Shown here one piece after another: positions 24,777-36,659 of a DNA stretch of 64,000 nt. Position 1 is the first letter of the stretch. Each line of letters starts with the position of its first letter. The notes under the pieces are model-generated. The model made no database searches. It saw only the letters and a program-made list of their open reading frames with translations, and was not told the origin of the DNA. The stretch comes from Ceratobasidium sp. AG-K. Lineage: Eukaryota > Basidiomycota > Agaricomycetes > Cantharellales > Ceratobasidiaceae. The DNA is taken from NCBI GenBank assembly GCA_037039685.1, contig JAWNGF010000008.1, positions 1,860,001 to 1,924,000 on the forward strand, in the 5' to 3' direction. The translations under genes were made by a program, and so were the position numbers.

Positions 24777-26042
24777 ATGGGACTTGATTTAGCTGCCGTT
24801 AGTTTTATCAGCGCGATACTTTGTCTCATTCCCCTACCGTTCCACTGGCAAGCGCCTAACGTTGGCACCTTGTCGGTCATTGCCTGGCTTGTGCTCTGCA
24901 ACGTCACGCGTGGGGTCCATGCCATAATCTGGAATGGGAACGTCATTGTAAAGTACGAAATATGGTGCGATATAAGTAGGTCCTTTGCTCCTTTTGACAA
25001 CCTTGTGCCTGACTCGACATAGCTTCAAAATTTATTATTGGAGCCAACGTTGGCCTTCCAGCCTGTGTTGTGTGCATCTGTCGGCATCTTGCGCAATCAG
25101 CTTCTCCAAGTCCGGTGATCCTAAATGCAAATAACAAACGCCGACGGATGGTGTTCGAGATCGGCATGTGTGTGGGGTTGCCAATTGTTATCATGGCGCT
25201 CCGTATGTTCATGTTTTCGAGTTACGTAGTAGTTATTGACCGCCAGAACATAGACTATGTGGTCCAAGGACATCGCTTTGATATTATCCAGGACTTGGGT
25301 TGCTATCCAGTATGTTTTTCCCTCTTCAACGGTTCAACTGCCGATTATCCCCACATGCTAGGCTCTGTACATGTCGGTTGCTGCTCTATTTATCATTTCT
25401 CTGCCGCCACTTGTTTTATCTTTGATTGCGCTAGTGTATGCGGGTACGAACCAAGCTATTCAGGACACAGGATTTATCTAATCTTTTCCCGTAGGTATCG
25501 CCCTGCGTTGGTTTGTCCATCGCCGCGCGCAGTTTGAAACCACTCTGTGGATTTCAGGCTCGGGTCTCACTACCGACCGCTATCTCCGCCTTATTGCGCT
25601 ATCAGTTACCGAGATGACACTTGCCACAGCCATGACACTATTCGTCTTGGTCATCAATATCGATAGTGGAATTCGGCCCTGGATCTCTTGGGAGTATGTT
25701 CATGAAGATTGGATGCGCGTCGACCAATTCGCCAAGATTCAAATGCCCGGACATTCTTGGAATACCTTGTTGATCACCTGGTACATTGTACCCCTCACTT
25801 CCGTGGTATTCTTCGCCTTTTTTGGTTTCCTCCAGGAAACAATCGCAGAGTACAAGCGGTTGATCGACCTGGCCAAAGCGCGTGTGTTTTTCACTAAATC
25901 AAAGCAGTCTCCGGTATTACCAGTAACGTATGTCTCTAATTTTCTACTATTGTATGCACGTTGACTGACCCACATCTTCAACAGCAATCCCGACAACGGT
26001 TCAATACACAAGTCTGCCGGCGTTTCCTTCCTCGAACTGTGA
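24777..26042 (+). CDS. STE3-type pheromone receptor (R3)
   Basis: A seven-transmembrane GPCR of the fungal mating-pheromone class. It begins MGLDLAAVSFISAIL, with PLPFHWQAPN, HAIIWNGNVIVKYEIWCD, GANVGLPACVVCICR, YVVQGHRFDIIQDLGCYP, ALRWFVHRRAQFE, RLIALSVTEMTLATAM and ITWYIVPLTSVVFFAFFGF. Five introns fall at the same places as in R2 and R4, with donors GTAGGT, GTATGT, GTATGT, GTACGA and GTATGT. The last exon, joined at AAC|C, gives only TNPDNGSIHKSAGVSFLEL before TGA at 26040. The cytoplasmic tail is therefore much shorter than in R4, which may affect desensitisation or may signal loss of a 3' part. No stop or frameshift is seen in the membrane domain. Confidence 0.83.
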
Positions 26043-27195
26043 ACTGTACCCTCGGCTTGAGCAAAAACCGAACGGCAAGCAGTTTCGCTAACCAACATCG
26101 CAAACCCCGTCGCTCTTGCAGGGCGAGATCTTGGGTATGTCAGAACCTACAACGCCGCCTTGGAGTTGTTGTAATCTTTCGACCATCTACTTTGTTTTAT
26201 CTGTATTTCGTTCTGCATACATTTTGTTTTGAGTTTTGGACTAATCCTTAGTCCTTCTTTCAACAGTTTTCAACATTATTTTGATGCTCGCAGCTTCTGT
26301 TTTTACATGTAAACTTGTGACCTGTAGCTTAGACAATGTATTTGTATTTGCACTTCAACAGTGATCGTGCTTGAATCGATAAGTAAGGTGCTGGACCTAC
26401 AGTAACGTGGACGGAACAATGCCATTCTCCGGACCTATCCCACAGGCTACAGCCACAATAACGGACATTCGGGGGGAATCAAGGAAACACATGGTCATCT
26501 GCATCCTAAAGTGCTTTCATCACTTTCTAGCCCCTTGGGTTGTTAGACATCTTACCCCCGAGCTTGAGTTGCGAGGTTGCGCCCAAAATACATTAGTGCA
26601 ACTGAATCTCAACCCCAGCGGCTTTAGTCGCCAGTCTTTGTTGCACTCGCTCACCCAAACATCGTGTGGCGCCCATAATTTTCACATCCACTCACTTACA
26701 ACATCTCATTATTCGCAGTGAAGCCGAGGTTAACAAGGTTGAGGATGCACATCACATGAACAAAAGGCGATGTTTCGTGGGTGGATGTAAGCATAGGCTG
26801 GACGAGTGAAGCAGAGACATATGCGGAGGGAATGCTGATGAATCGCGTTCACTGGTGACAAGACTTATGCTCGGTTGTCCAGCCTTTGTAGTCATGTGGC
26901 GCAAGGCGTCAACGCGGTAGCAGGAATGGTAGCATGAGATAATTATGTCGCTGCGGCACCTGTAAATACCTGTATACATATTGGTTTGTTGTCAAAATCA
27001 CTTGTAACAAACCGTAATTAAATTCATCAACTGCGTAGCCACTTGTTCAGCAGCCACCTTGTTTGCACCTGGTTGCACGGACCCTGAGCAGGTCCGGCTC
27101 ACCGGCGGGATTTATTAACCGATTCATTACCTCCCCGCATTCTCCTCGAGCCAGCTACATTTTGCTAAGTGAATCCTACCCAATCGATCCATAAC
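26043..27195. other. Intergenic, no supported gene
   Basis: Short frames only; none shows a conserved motif or a pheromone precursor pattern. The right part must contain the promoter of the hydratase gene. Confidence 0.35.
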
Positions 27196-28372
27196 ATGTC
27201 CAAGTCTCAAAAACCGCTCAAGTCATTGACTACCCCGCCTCCAGAACACGGCTCCCACCTCGTTGTGTCCTACCCGGTTAATCATGTCTTGCAACTCACG
27301 TTCAATCGACCCAAATCGCTCAATGCGATGACAGACGAGCTAAAATCGGACATTGGAAAGGTTCTTGACTGGTTTGAGAGGGAGGTTAGTCTGTGGTGAG
27401 TTGTCTCGCTATTATTGCGTATTGCAGCAACACTGAGATGAACACATTTGCAGGGTTGTCGTTATCACCGGCAACGGACGAGCCTTTTGCGCTGGCCAAG
27501 ATCTCAAAAAGTGTGTGCCTCATTGCTTCTTGCGGATTACCTCGCTCATGACATACCGCTAGCTGGAAGAAAAATCAGGACAGCGGTGCGCGTCGGGAAG
27601 CCGAGGACATGGCGCACGACAATAACGGGTTCGGCTCGCTCGCCAGACGACGCTGCGTTAAACCCATTATCGCGGCGGTGAATGGGATCGCCATGGGAGG
27701 TGGTGTCGAGATCCTCCTGAATTGTGATTTAGTAGTCGCGAGCCGGGATGCGAAGCTGGGCTTGCCCGAGGTGAAGAGGGGTGTGGTTGCCGGAGCCGGA
27801 GGTATGTGGGCCTTTCGACTGTGGATATATGTGACGGATTTATTGTCCAGGTATTCCGAGGTTGCAAAGGATTGCTGGACATCAGGCACGCTCTTCGTCC
27901 GTACAACCAAACTGCATCTAATATCATTTGTAGCTCGCGTCGGAACTTCTACTTACAGGCCGAACTATTACCGCTGAAGAAGCACATACGCGATACCGGT
28001 TGTAAGTCCTGGAGCTCCTTTCTTCTCCAACCTTCGCTCTAACCAATGCTGCAGTGTGACTTCTGTTGTGCCCCCTTCCCAGGTTCTTTCCACCGCCATT
28101 AACTTCGCTAAGGAGATCGTAAATAACTCCCCCGACGCTGTATGGAGTACCAAGAAAGCTCTCCTCGACGGGCAGCAGTACGCGAGCTTGGAGGAGGCCG
28201 TTGTGAAGCACAATCTGAGCGAGGAGAGCAAGCGAGTCTATGCAGGAGCTAACATTAGAGAGGGATTGGCGGCATTTGGTGAGGTTAGTATCGTATTGTA
28301 CCGCTTCTTCTAGTTTGATTCTTACCAGGCGAGTAGAAGCGAAAGCCGGTCTGGACGAGCCCAAAGCTATGA
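27196..28372 (+). CDS. Enoyl-CoA hydratase/isomerase family protein
   Basis: Crotonase-fold enzyme, probably hydrating trans-2-enoyl-CoA in fatty-acid or branched-chain amino-acid breakdown. I take the ATG at 27196 (MSKSQKPLK). Blocks in order are LTFNRPKSLNAM, VVVITGNGRAFCAGQDLK (oxyanion-hole strand), PIIAAVNGIAMGGGVEILLNCDLVVAS, LGLPEVKRGVVAGAGG (second oxyanion-hole glycines and the Glu region), GIPRLQRIAGHQ, LASELLLTGRTITAEEA and a C-terminal helix NIREGLAAFGEKRKP. It ends at TGA 28370-28372 when the last intron acceptor is taken at GTAG 28335. About seven exons; one intron (27896-27933, 38 nt) needs a GC donor. I see no obvious peroxisomal SKL-type tail or clear mitochondrial presequence. 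Confidence 0.85.
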
Positions 28373-29941
28373 ATCATTGCGTGATACACGCCCAATTCGT
28401 AAACAACCTACAACCTTACATTATCATTTACAAATTCAATGCGCTCGTGGCGCATCCAGGTTGAGAAACAATTCTGTGCCTGTTCCGAGACTATTTTTCT
28501 CAATCCTCAACGTTAATTCGAAGACTACCAAAATCAGAAAAAAACTACTAGCTTCCTCAAAGGTAAACAACGTCCATTGCTTGCACTAGTACTCATCTTT
28601 GAGGAATCATACAACTTCAAGTTGCACTACGCGTCACCAAAAACCTCTGACGCTAACGAGCGCCGGTTTGCTCGTACGTGCTCGCTTGGGTAAAGGAGCA
28701 CTCAGGAGCACCCGAGTGGCTGTGCAATTGGTGCTCTTATACCCAAGCGAGCACGCACAAGCAAATTGGCGCTCACGAGCCCAAAAGAGAACCGACGGAT
28801 TTGCTTGAGACCTTTTGCCACCCACGTATGACTTCCTCGAATGTCAGGAACGCTAGGAAATTCTAGAACCCAGCTACAATCATCGAGTTGACCGACGTGA
28901 CTTACCAAATCCTCCCGCCCCCTCCCCGGGGATCCCCACCTATTTTGAGTGCTATATTTGTATTTTCCCGAGCGTCACAATTTAGGCTTGTGATCGTCGC
29001 TGACTACCACGAAGACAAACACAAGTAATATATGCATTCGGGACGGGAATTTTGCGCTCTAATGCCACTATGACCGCAGTTGGTCGCAAATTAGCAATCA
29101 GGGGCTGCAGAGTCCGCGGTTGAGAAACTGCACAACGCACCACTCTCCTGCCTTTCGTCATTCGTTGACCAGCAATAAAGAAGCCCAAGGGGGGGGGGTC
29201 GTACCCCTGAAGTGTGCTTCCTCAATCCAGGAATGGGCACGTCTATTTACTCTCGTTCAGATGTGGGATTTTCTTGTCAGTAGGAGAACCGTGGACAATT
29301 GTTATATGAGCCTCGTTACCATAGGAGACAAAGAAGCCCAACTTAAATCCCACAGACTCGAATTTCAACACTTCGATATTCGCAAGCACGCATGTCCTCG
29401 TATGTAAATCAGTGGCAAGCAGGCAACGAAGCCAAATAAAAGAAGGCTATCGAAGTTGAAATTTCTAAGATGCGAAGACTCCAACAATAGGCGCAGGGGC
29501 AACGAACCTTACAACCAGGATGAAGTAAAAAGTTGCCACCCGCATCAGACTCTATCAACCTGAGATGGGATAACACGTTGGAACTTCTCACAATAGTGTG
29601 TGTCCCATTTGATAACTATCATTGGGCAATGGATCCGCAGATCATCAACCCACTGTACATCGAACCCAAGTATCACTTGCATTTTGTTTTGGCGCTTCAC
29701 CTCAGACTAGTCCTTGCTTTTATAACCAAAAATAGTGTTAAACTGGGGCCCGGGAAAATCAAACTGGCTTGCATCCTCTCTTCAATATGCCATAAAATAG
29801 GTAGATGACATTAGGCGGTAGTAGAGGTGGGCCCACGACGATTCTAACCAGGTAATTGGACAATCCCTCAAGTTTGACTCAGTATAAAGTACTTGCAACC
29901 TGTCATAAAAATCACTAGGTTGCGTTCTCTTCTACAGGCGA
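28373..29941. other. Intergenic between hydratase and P450
   Basis: No gene recognised. It contains the foldback repeat at 28658-28774. A short motif, TTGCCACCCGCATCAGA, near 29533 recurs near 36433 and suggests remnants of a dispersed repeat. Confidence 0.35.
28658..28774. repeat. Short foldback repeat
   Basis: The left arm starts GAGCGCCGGTTTGCTCGTAC and the right arm is its imperfect inverse ending AAATTGGCGCTC. The arms share TGCTCGCTTGGGTA and are about 45 bp each around a 30-bp centre. It could form a strong hairpin. It may be a MITE remnant. Confidence 0.45.
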
Positions 29942-32052
29942 TTATTCGTCTTTCAATTCGGCTAATAAACGAGGATTCCTCGCATTCAACCCACACCTCA
30001 ACGTTGCTGGCCGGCTGTGTCCAATTTGGCTTCAGTCACTTTTTAACACATGTAAGCCGGATTCAATACACGCACCTGTTCGCGTCTTTCCGCATAACCA
30101 CACTCGGTTCTATTACACTTCCATCCTCGTCTATGGCCTTGGTAATCTCAAATGCGGTGAGAATGTATGCGAACGCAATGAGCAAGTTGGAGTTGGCTAC
30201 GTGCATTCCAGGACATCGCCTATCATAGTCGAGTGCGAGAGGTTGAGGCTGTCAGCCGGTAGGAACATCCTTGCTGGGAATGTATGCGTACCTTCGTCCG
30301 AACCCAAAAGGAGTCTCGCGCGGAACGTTAGGATCAAGGAACCGATCCGGGTTGAATGTTTCTGGATCTGGGTAGATATTTTCGTCGCGGGATACGGCCC
30401 ACATGTTGGGAACGCTATGCTGGGATATAAGCTTCGAGTAGCCACAGCAGCGTACGAGCTCACATGACGCTACGGGCGGGTATTCTATAGCCTCTATATT
30501 CATCCTCTTCCATAGAAGTGTGAGGGATGCCTTCAAAAGTGTATATAAATAAGCCGGCTTGACGAGTGAGGAGATGAGTACGCACCTAACGGTAGGGTGG
30601 GGATCCACCTAAGTATTTCGCTGAGCACGTTTTGGAGATATGGGATTTTGACAACGTCTGCTGGATTCGGTAGGTTGGTATCGGGATCGAGTGTGCGAAG
30701 GACCTCATCCCGGGCTCGAGATTGAACTTGTGGGAAGAGTTGCATGACAGTGAAAAACGAGAGAAGGGCCGATACAGTCTGAATTCGTTCGTCGATTGTG
30801 AGTTTGGAAGCAAAGCGATGGTCAAGTGACGTACCGTATCGTATCCAGCTAAAAATACAAATCAGGTTCCAAACGCACTTCGAGTCAAGCAGATGGGACT
30901 CACCCCCAAACATTGTCCCCGCATTCAACCGAACAAGCTCCTCGTAGTACAGGGAGTCCTTGACATTGGCAGCAGTCAAGTCCTCCTTGTCTTGGACGTC
31001 AATTTCAGAAAGCATTCGCGAGACATAGGATGGTTGAGCAGTTCCATTTGCCTTGTCATGTCAATATCATAGTTTGAACAATCAAAAATTAGCGCTACTC
31101 ACCATCTCCTTCTTTACCCAATCGAAGGTATCGTCCAAAGTCAACTTTTGTAACTCTCGAGCCCTTCGGGCAAAAGTTTTGAATGATCCCCCGGGCATCC
31201 ATTCGGGAAGGTACTTCAGCCAAGGAAATAGGTTGACCAAAAACTTGGACGACGACGCGCCTCTAGGGACCATATCAACTAGCTCTTGCATGTGTCCAAG
31301 CAGAGGATCTGTTGATTCGCCGGGCGGCAAGTTATATCCATACGTTCCCGAAAGGATAAACCCAGCTCCCCAACTATCTTAAACGCTTAGTCCGACACTC
31401 AATATAAAAAGCCAGACTCACTGCTGCACATCCTTCAACAAAGACTCGTCTCCATGCTCAAACAACCTCGCCACCAACCTTCGCGCCTCAGTCTGTTGCG
31501 ACGGCCAATACTTGGATGCGACTGATTCTTGCATGTCAAGGTGAACTGTCTTGCGTAATTGTCTCCAACGGGGCCCGTAGCTCGAAAACGTGATAATTCT
31601 GCCAAGATTCATCCTGATTGACAAAAGTGAGTGGAATGAGTCGCAACTATAACGGGGAAATCGTACAGTGAGGCATCGCTAATCATCGGGATCCAGGGCC
31701 TGTCAGCGAAGGTGGCGCGTTTGTCCAAGAGGTCCGAGACTGTACGGTACGAGTTGAGGATGATAATAGTTTTGCCGAGGGCAGAAAGGGACACGATGTC
31801 GCCTACGCCAGGTATGAAACTCATAATACACTAATCTTAAATGAACATACTGTTGCAGTCTTGACTAATCTTTGCGTATCCGAGCCATTCGCGTTCTTTA
31901 GGAAAGTCTCTAAGGTTGCCAAGCAAAAAAAAATGTTGGGGTGGACTAGGAGGCAGCGGTAACTTTTGAGCGTTGGCCCGGCGACGTACCACCACTATAC
32001 CGAGGCCAGCAAGGAAGACCACGATATCGACAAGGGATAGGTACGAAGGCAT
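29942..32052 (-). CDS. Cytochrome P450 monooxygenase
   Basis: A heme-thiolate oxygenase of the microsomal class, substrate unknown. It starts MPSYLSLVDIVVFLAGLGIVV, an N-terminal membrane anchor, followed by the proline-rich hinge LPLPPSPPQ. Other landmarks are YGPRWRQLRK (helix C, heme-propionate Trp/Arg), FGAGYDTTVSALL (I-helix oxygen-activation motif, joined across two introns), EILRW (ExxR), DRFLDP-type PERF region, and FGFGRRRCPG (cysteine heme ligand) joined across the intron at 30294-30228. The C-terminus reads RPATLRCGLNARNPRLLAEL, stopping at TAA 29942-29944. The protein is about 500 residues over many exons, a normal length, with no disabling change seen. It faces the BCS1-like gene across a 280-bp divergent promoter. 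Confidence 0.88.
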
Positions 32053-32332
32053 GGCGGAGCGCAAGTTTCACAGGACTCAAGACCAATCAGGTTTTATAAG
32101 TTTGGGGAAGCACAAGGTGGCCACGCCCCTTTGGACCGTTAAGGGATTGATGCCGGCAGAATACATCCCATCGCTTAGGTCACTCCACGGGGTAGCACAG
32201 AGGGTCATTAGGTCTTGACGCTGCTCAAGTACAGGCGAGCAAGATTCAGAAGGCGAGAAAACCGAATGGGATTGGTCAATTGCTTCCGTTCATATGATTC
32301 GAGTCCGAAACGGATGCAGTTTGAGTCACGTG
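32053..32332. promoter_or_regulatory. Divergent promoter between P450 and BCS1-like genes
   Basis: This 280-bp gap separates two start codons on opposite strands, so it must hold both promoters. A palindromic E-box, TCACGTGA, lies at 32326-32333 and its last base is the first base of the BCS1 ATG. Such CACGTG sites are bound by bHLH factors of the Cbf1 type in fungi. Its use here is an inference. Confidence 0.5.
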
Positions 32333-34026
32333 ATGGCTCTCCCTGACCCATCAGACTTGCCTTCAACGCTGCCAGCACAGAATGAGATAGTTACAACCGC
32401 TGCTGGGACTGCACCCAGCCAAGGTGGTATCGCAGGTCTCATCAAGCAACTCGGTGATGGAAAGTAAGCAGACTTGTGCCTTGGTCAACTTTGTCCTGAT
32501 CGTTAATTTTCGGTTATATTTGTAGTCCTTATTTCTCGGCTGGCTTTGGTCTAATGGTTCGCCTGTCTTATGACAAAAAGAATAATACTGAAGACCCTGT
32601 AGGGAGTAGGAGTTGGCCTGACGGTTCTCCGACGGAGCGCCACTCTTCTCTCTACTCTCGCCCAACGGCGGCTACTCGTCTCCTTGGAAATACCCATCCG
32701 AGACCATTCACACGCATGGTTCCTGGAATGGATGGCTCACCAGGCGAAAACGCGCGCTCAGACGGGCGGAATCAGGATTCACAGCCACCAACTTGCCGTC
32801 GAGACGACCAAAACGACACACTCGAACGGGGCTTCGGATGTACTGTTCAGCCTCGTCCCGGCTCCGGGAACACATTGGTTTAGATACCGGGGTGCTTGGA
32901 TTCAGGTTAGTGCGCAACCTGTTGTCTGCATTTCACATGAATATTCGTCCACAGGTGAAACGTGAACGTGAAGGCAAGCTGCTCGATCTCAACTCGGGTG
33001 TGCCTTGGGAAACCGTTACCCTTACTACTCTGGCACGGGACCGGGAATTGTTTTCTACTCTCCTGGCCGAGGCGCGCGACTTGGCTTTGCAAGGAAACGA
33101 AGGACGAACTGTAGTTTACATCGCACGTGGGATTGAATGGACTCAGTTTGGCCAACCGAGGAGGAAGCGGGAGTTGGGGAGTGTCGTGTTGGCGGATGGC
33201 GTTGCTGAGCGGGTAGAACAGGACGTGCGGGCGTTTATGCAACGCGGAAAGTGGTACGCGGAGAGGGGTGAGTATTGGCTATCCATAAGGATGTATGATC
33301 CTAATACGGCGGAAGGTATTCCATACAGGCGTGGTTATTTGCTTCACGGTCCGCCCGGTAGCGGAAAGTCCAGTTTCATCCAAGCACTAGCCGGCTCGCT
33401 TGGATACAACATCTGCGTTCTCAACATCTCCGAACGAGGACTAACAGACGATAGACTCAACTACTTGCTTGCACACGTCCCCGAACGGAGCTTTGTGCTG
33501 CTTGAAGATATCGACGCTGCCTTCAATCGCAGAGTTCAAACTAGTGAGGATGGGTATGTATCTCCCTTTCCTGCTTCGCCTCCCTAACTTTGCTGGCAGA
33601 TATCAATCTGGGGTTACGTTCTCTGGATTACTCAACGCACTTGACGGCGTCGCGTCAGGGGAGGAACGCATCGTATTTATGACTACAAACCATCTCTCCC
33701 GACTTGACCCAGCACTTGTTCGGCCCGGTCGGGTCGATCTCATTCAAATACTAGATGACGCGCAACCCGAGCAAGCGGCCTTATTGTTCGCTCGATTTTA
33801 CGGCAAGGGACGGGAGGAGGAAGTCGATCCCGAGCGTCAGTCCGAGCCACCCGCCACAGAGATACAGGAATTGGCGGAAAAAGTAAAAAGAATTGCGATT
33901 CTGGAGATTGCCAATGGGAGGAGAGCGAGCATGGCTGCGCTCCAGGGACACTTTATTTTGCATGATGCTGAAGGAGCCGTGCGAACTTTGGCGGAGTGTT
34001 TTGTGCCGTTCAAGAGCGAGGCGTAA
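32333..34026 (+). CDS. BCS1: BCS1-like mitochondrial AAA ATPase
   Basis: BCS1 is an inner-membrane AAA protein that moves the folded Rieske iron-sulfur protein across the membrane for complex III assembly. The predicted product starts [11 protein letters not shown] and has a single membrane segment ([20 protein letters not shown], joined across an intron at 32571-32616). It then has the BCS1-specific domain ([64 protein letters not shown]) and the AAA module: Walker [11 protein letters not shown], Walker [12 protein letters not shown], sensor 1 IVFMTTNH and the arginine-finger segment [11 protein letters not shown]. It ends KSEA at TAA 34024-34026. About six exons. R. solani-type fungi carry several BCS1 paralogues, so this could be one rather than the orthologue itself. 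Confidence 0.88.
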
Positions 34027-35500
34027 TGCGATGGAATGGTCGATCATGTGTACCCCATTAATCCAGCTACGATAATGATCTACCTTTTGCTGACCTCGTG
34101 GATAACATATCTGAGGAATCTTCGGTTATTATGCCCGAACCTTGGGCGCTGAGGATCGCCTCAGGGAAATTCATTGATGTTCTCCAGCCATGCGAGCGAG
34201 GAACAATTGAATGACAACTCGTTATGAATTCCGTAAATTTTGAACCCACAGTGATGTAAATATGGCTCCGTTCAGTAACTAACTCACACTTTATAATAAG
34301 CTTAAGCTTTGGTAGTCGAACGGGATTCAAATTGAGTTTGATCCCGCCCTGAAAAGAACCGACGGTCACAAGCCGAGCCGAAGCGTATTTCTCTGATGTA
34401 GCCTAGCCTGCCTCCTCGCCCACAACCGCATCATCCCAGAGAACGGTTTGCCTGACATGTGCCAAGGGCTACTGTTCATCCGGAAGGTTCCCAGAAAGAG
34501 AAAAGATGCAGAACCAGCCAGTGGATACGCCGAACGTGTGCCGACTCCAGTCACCCAGTCATCCATTTAACTAATGGGCTGACCAGTATGTATTTTCCAA
34601 CTTCCTCCGAACAAGCGATGCCAAGCAAGGACCCAGCAATACATATCCCAGAGAAGCCTAGTACCTCATAAGGGTTCAAACCAATCCCTCAGTTGATCGA
34701 GATGCAATGATCGTCTTGGTGTCAAACAAGTCGGCCCCGACAAGAACGCAGCTAGGAAACATTCGTTTGCGGGACTGACAACATTTTCGGGTACCGCCTA
34801 AGCACCAGCCGAGATGGGTCCGAGGGTCCGGCACAAATCTAAGTCCGGTGTGGTCGTATCGTGGGTTCAAGCATCTTGAGAACTCAGCTTATGAGGATCT
34901 AGGTATATATTGGTGATAGTGGATGTAAGTCATAAAGGTGATTTGAGCAGTTGCGGATGTAAGGTGTTTATAAAAGACAATGTATATATTATATGGGAGG
35001 CGCAACGAACGTAGCAATATTTGGAGACGCCGGCATCAGAAGAGCCTCAGATAATAAATTGGATCCACTGGCCTGAGATAATGTGACCGCGCGGGCGCTT
35101 ATGCGGCAGAGCAGGCGGATATCCTCCCCGCATGCCGCGGTGAGGCCTTACGTGCATTATAATGCAGACTGATTAGATGCACAGTGTACGATAGAGTTCC
35201 AGCGAGGGAGTTGGAAGAGGTGTGGCATCATTCATCCTAGCTGAGTCTTCAGACTCCCACCATATCTTTGCTACAAAAGGGCATCTCGGGAGGTGACAAC
35301 TACAATGAGTCTCTACGTAAAAGGTTAGCTATTTCTCTGCATCAGATTTCCAGGATCTAAGAGTAGCCCATAGAGGTTTGCTTAGGGCAGTAAAAACACC
35401 TGGTAGGAAATCTTCGATCAGCGCGGGTTTTGTCGATTGTTCGGATTAGTTAAACACCACTCCAGATACCAGCGTACTTGTCCTCACTGAGTAAATACAG
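34027..35500. other. Intergenic, no supported gene
   Basis: Only short overlapping frames without motifs. Sequence near 35400-35500 precedes the receptor relic and probably derives from the lost upstream part of that gene. Confidence 0.35.
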
Positions 35501-35735
35501 ACTACGTAGTCCAGGTCTCCCGATTTGTTCTCTTTGAAGACATTGGATGCCTTCCCGTATGATACTTTCGCTTGCTCAACGACCCGAGTAATAATTTGGG
35601 CTACGTGACAGTCCTCCTACCCTTCCCTAGATATACCCAAGAGCCAATGTCAGGGCCCTTTTGGAATAGCCAAATACTAGTGTGGTATACGCCGCGTTCG
35701 TTTTCAAACTTGTAAAGTGTGAGTAGAAAGCCTAT
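35501..35735 (+). pseudogene. STE3-type receptor relic (R5), mainly one exon
   Basis: After the intron-like end TAAATACAG, the sequence 35501-35557 encodes DYVVQVSRFVLFEDIGCLPV, matching the second extracellular loop exon of R2-R4 (for example DYVVQAQRYVIVEEYGCLPV in R4). Both splice boundaries are preserved. Downstream, near 35690, GGTATACGCCGCGTTCGTTTT weakly resembles the exon coding ALRWF. The remaining exons are not recognisable. I infer an old degraded copy about 1.1 kb upstream of intact R4, consistent with tandem duplication. Confidence 0.6.
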
Positions 35736-36659
35736 TGCGGGTTGGCTTTGGTTTCCACATGGTATCTTACCAATGTATTCCAGTCACCGGTTTCGGATGC
35801 ATCAAGAATCCTTAGTATCTTTGGCGGAATATTCTCCGAAATAAGTCTTATGGACCATTCTGAGAGGTTAAATGCGCCAAGTCAATACATAAGTACCATG
35901 AAGGATAGCTCAGGAGGTACAAGTGCCCCAACTCATGGCATACGGAATCCGATCACTAATACACCAGAGTATGCAACACACCTAAAGTGCTCAGTTCTCA
36001 AGTCTGGGAAGCCAGTAAAATGTGAAGATATGGCACAAACAGCATCCTTTGAGGGAAATAATACTAATCCCAAGATTGAACAGGTTCGGATTCGAAGAGG
36101 ACCGCAATTGCATAATAGTACATGATCGAGAAATTTTCTAATTAAGTACAGCTTGGGGGAGGGGCATGTCACGCGGTTGGGATCAGTAGCCCGATCGTGA
36201 GATGCTGCGGAACTAAGAGCCCGATCGAAATACTGGGCGGCTCCGGATAGAGGAAATTCGAGGGTCAGTTGACTATACAACCGGATCGAGGAAGGCTGGT
36301 AGATTAACGAATTATTTTCTAAGGCTTGAGGTATCAGCCGGTTACATTCTATGTGTTGGCTTGGTTATATAAACGAAGGTGACGATTGTAAGCAGCAGGG
36401 CAACAAAGATACTGCGTTTGGGAGAAATAGTTTGCCACCCGCATCAGATTCCATCGAACGGCAAAGACATATGGGGAAGCTCTGCTAACAGGCACAAACA
36501 AAGCTCCACATCGCGCCTTCTATCATCTAAAAGTGGATTTGTAGATCATCCAACTGCATCAAACCTAGGTTATCAATTGTCTTTGTTCCTGAATTTGTTC
36601 ATTCAACTAGTATATCAACCCCCTCATCGAGTGCACTTGATTTCTCTCATCCCCACACC
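35736..36659. other. Intergenic upstream of receptor R4
   Basis: A 127-codon open frame (35742-36125) follows the receptor relic, but its product matches neither the receptor tail nor any family I know. The segment near 36433 shares TTGCCACCCGCATCAGA with 29533. Confidence 0.3.

Noticed and set aside
26290..26310. TGT TTT TAC ATG TAA, a CaaX-like end near receptor R3
   Set aside because: The residues CFYM are not an aliphatic CaaX box and no ATG frame leads into it.
34980..35300. GC-rich patch resembling a short interspersed repeat
   Set aside because: No second copy, terminal repeats or promoter boxes found in the window.
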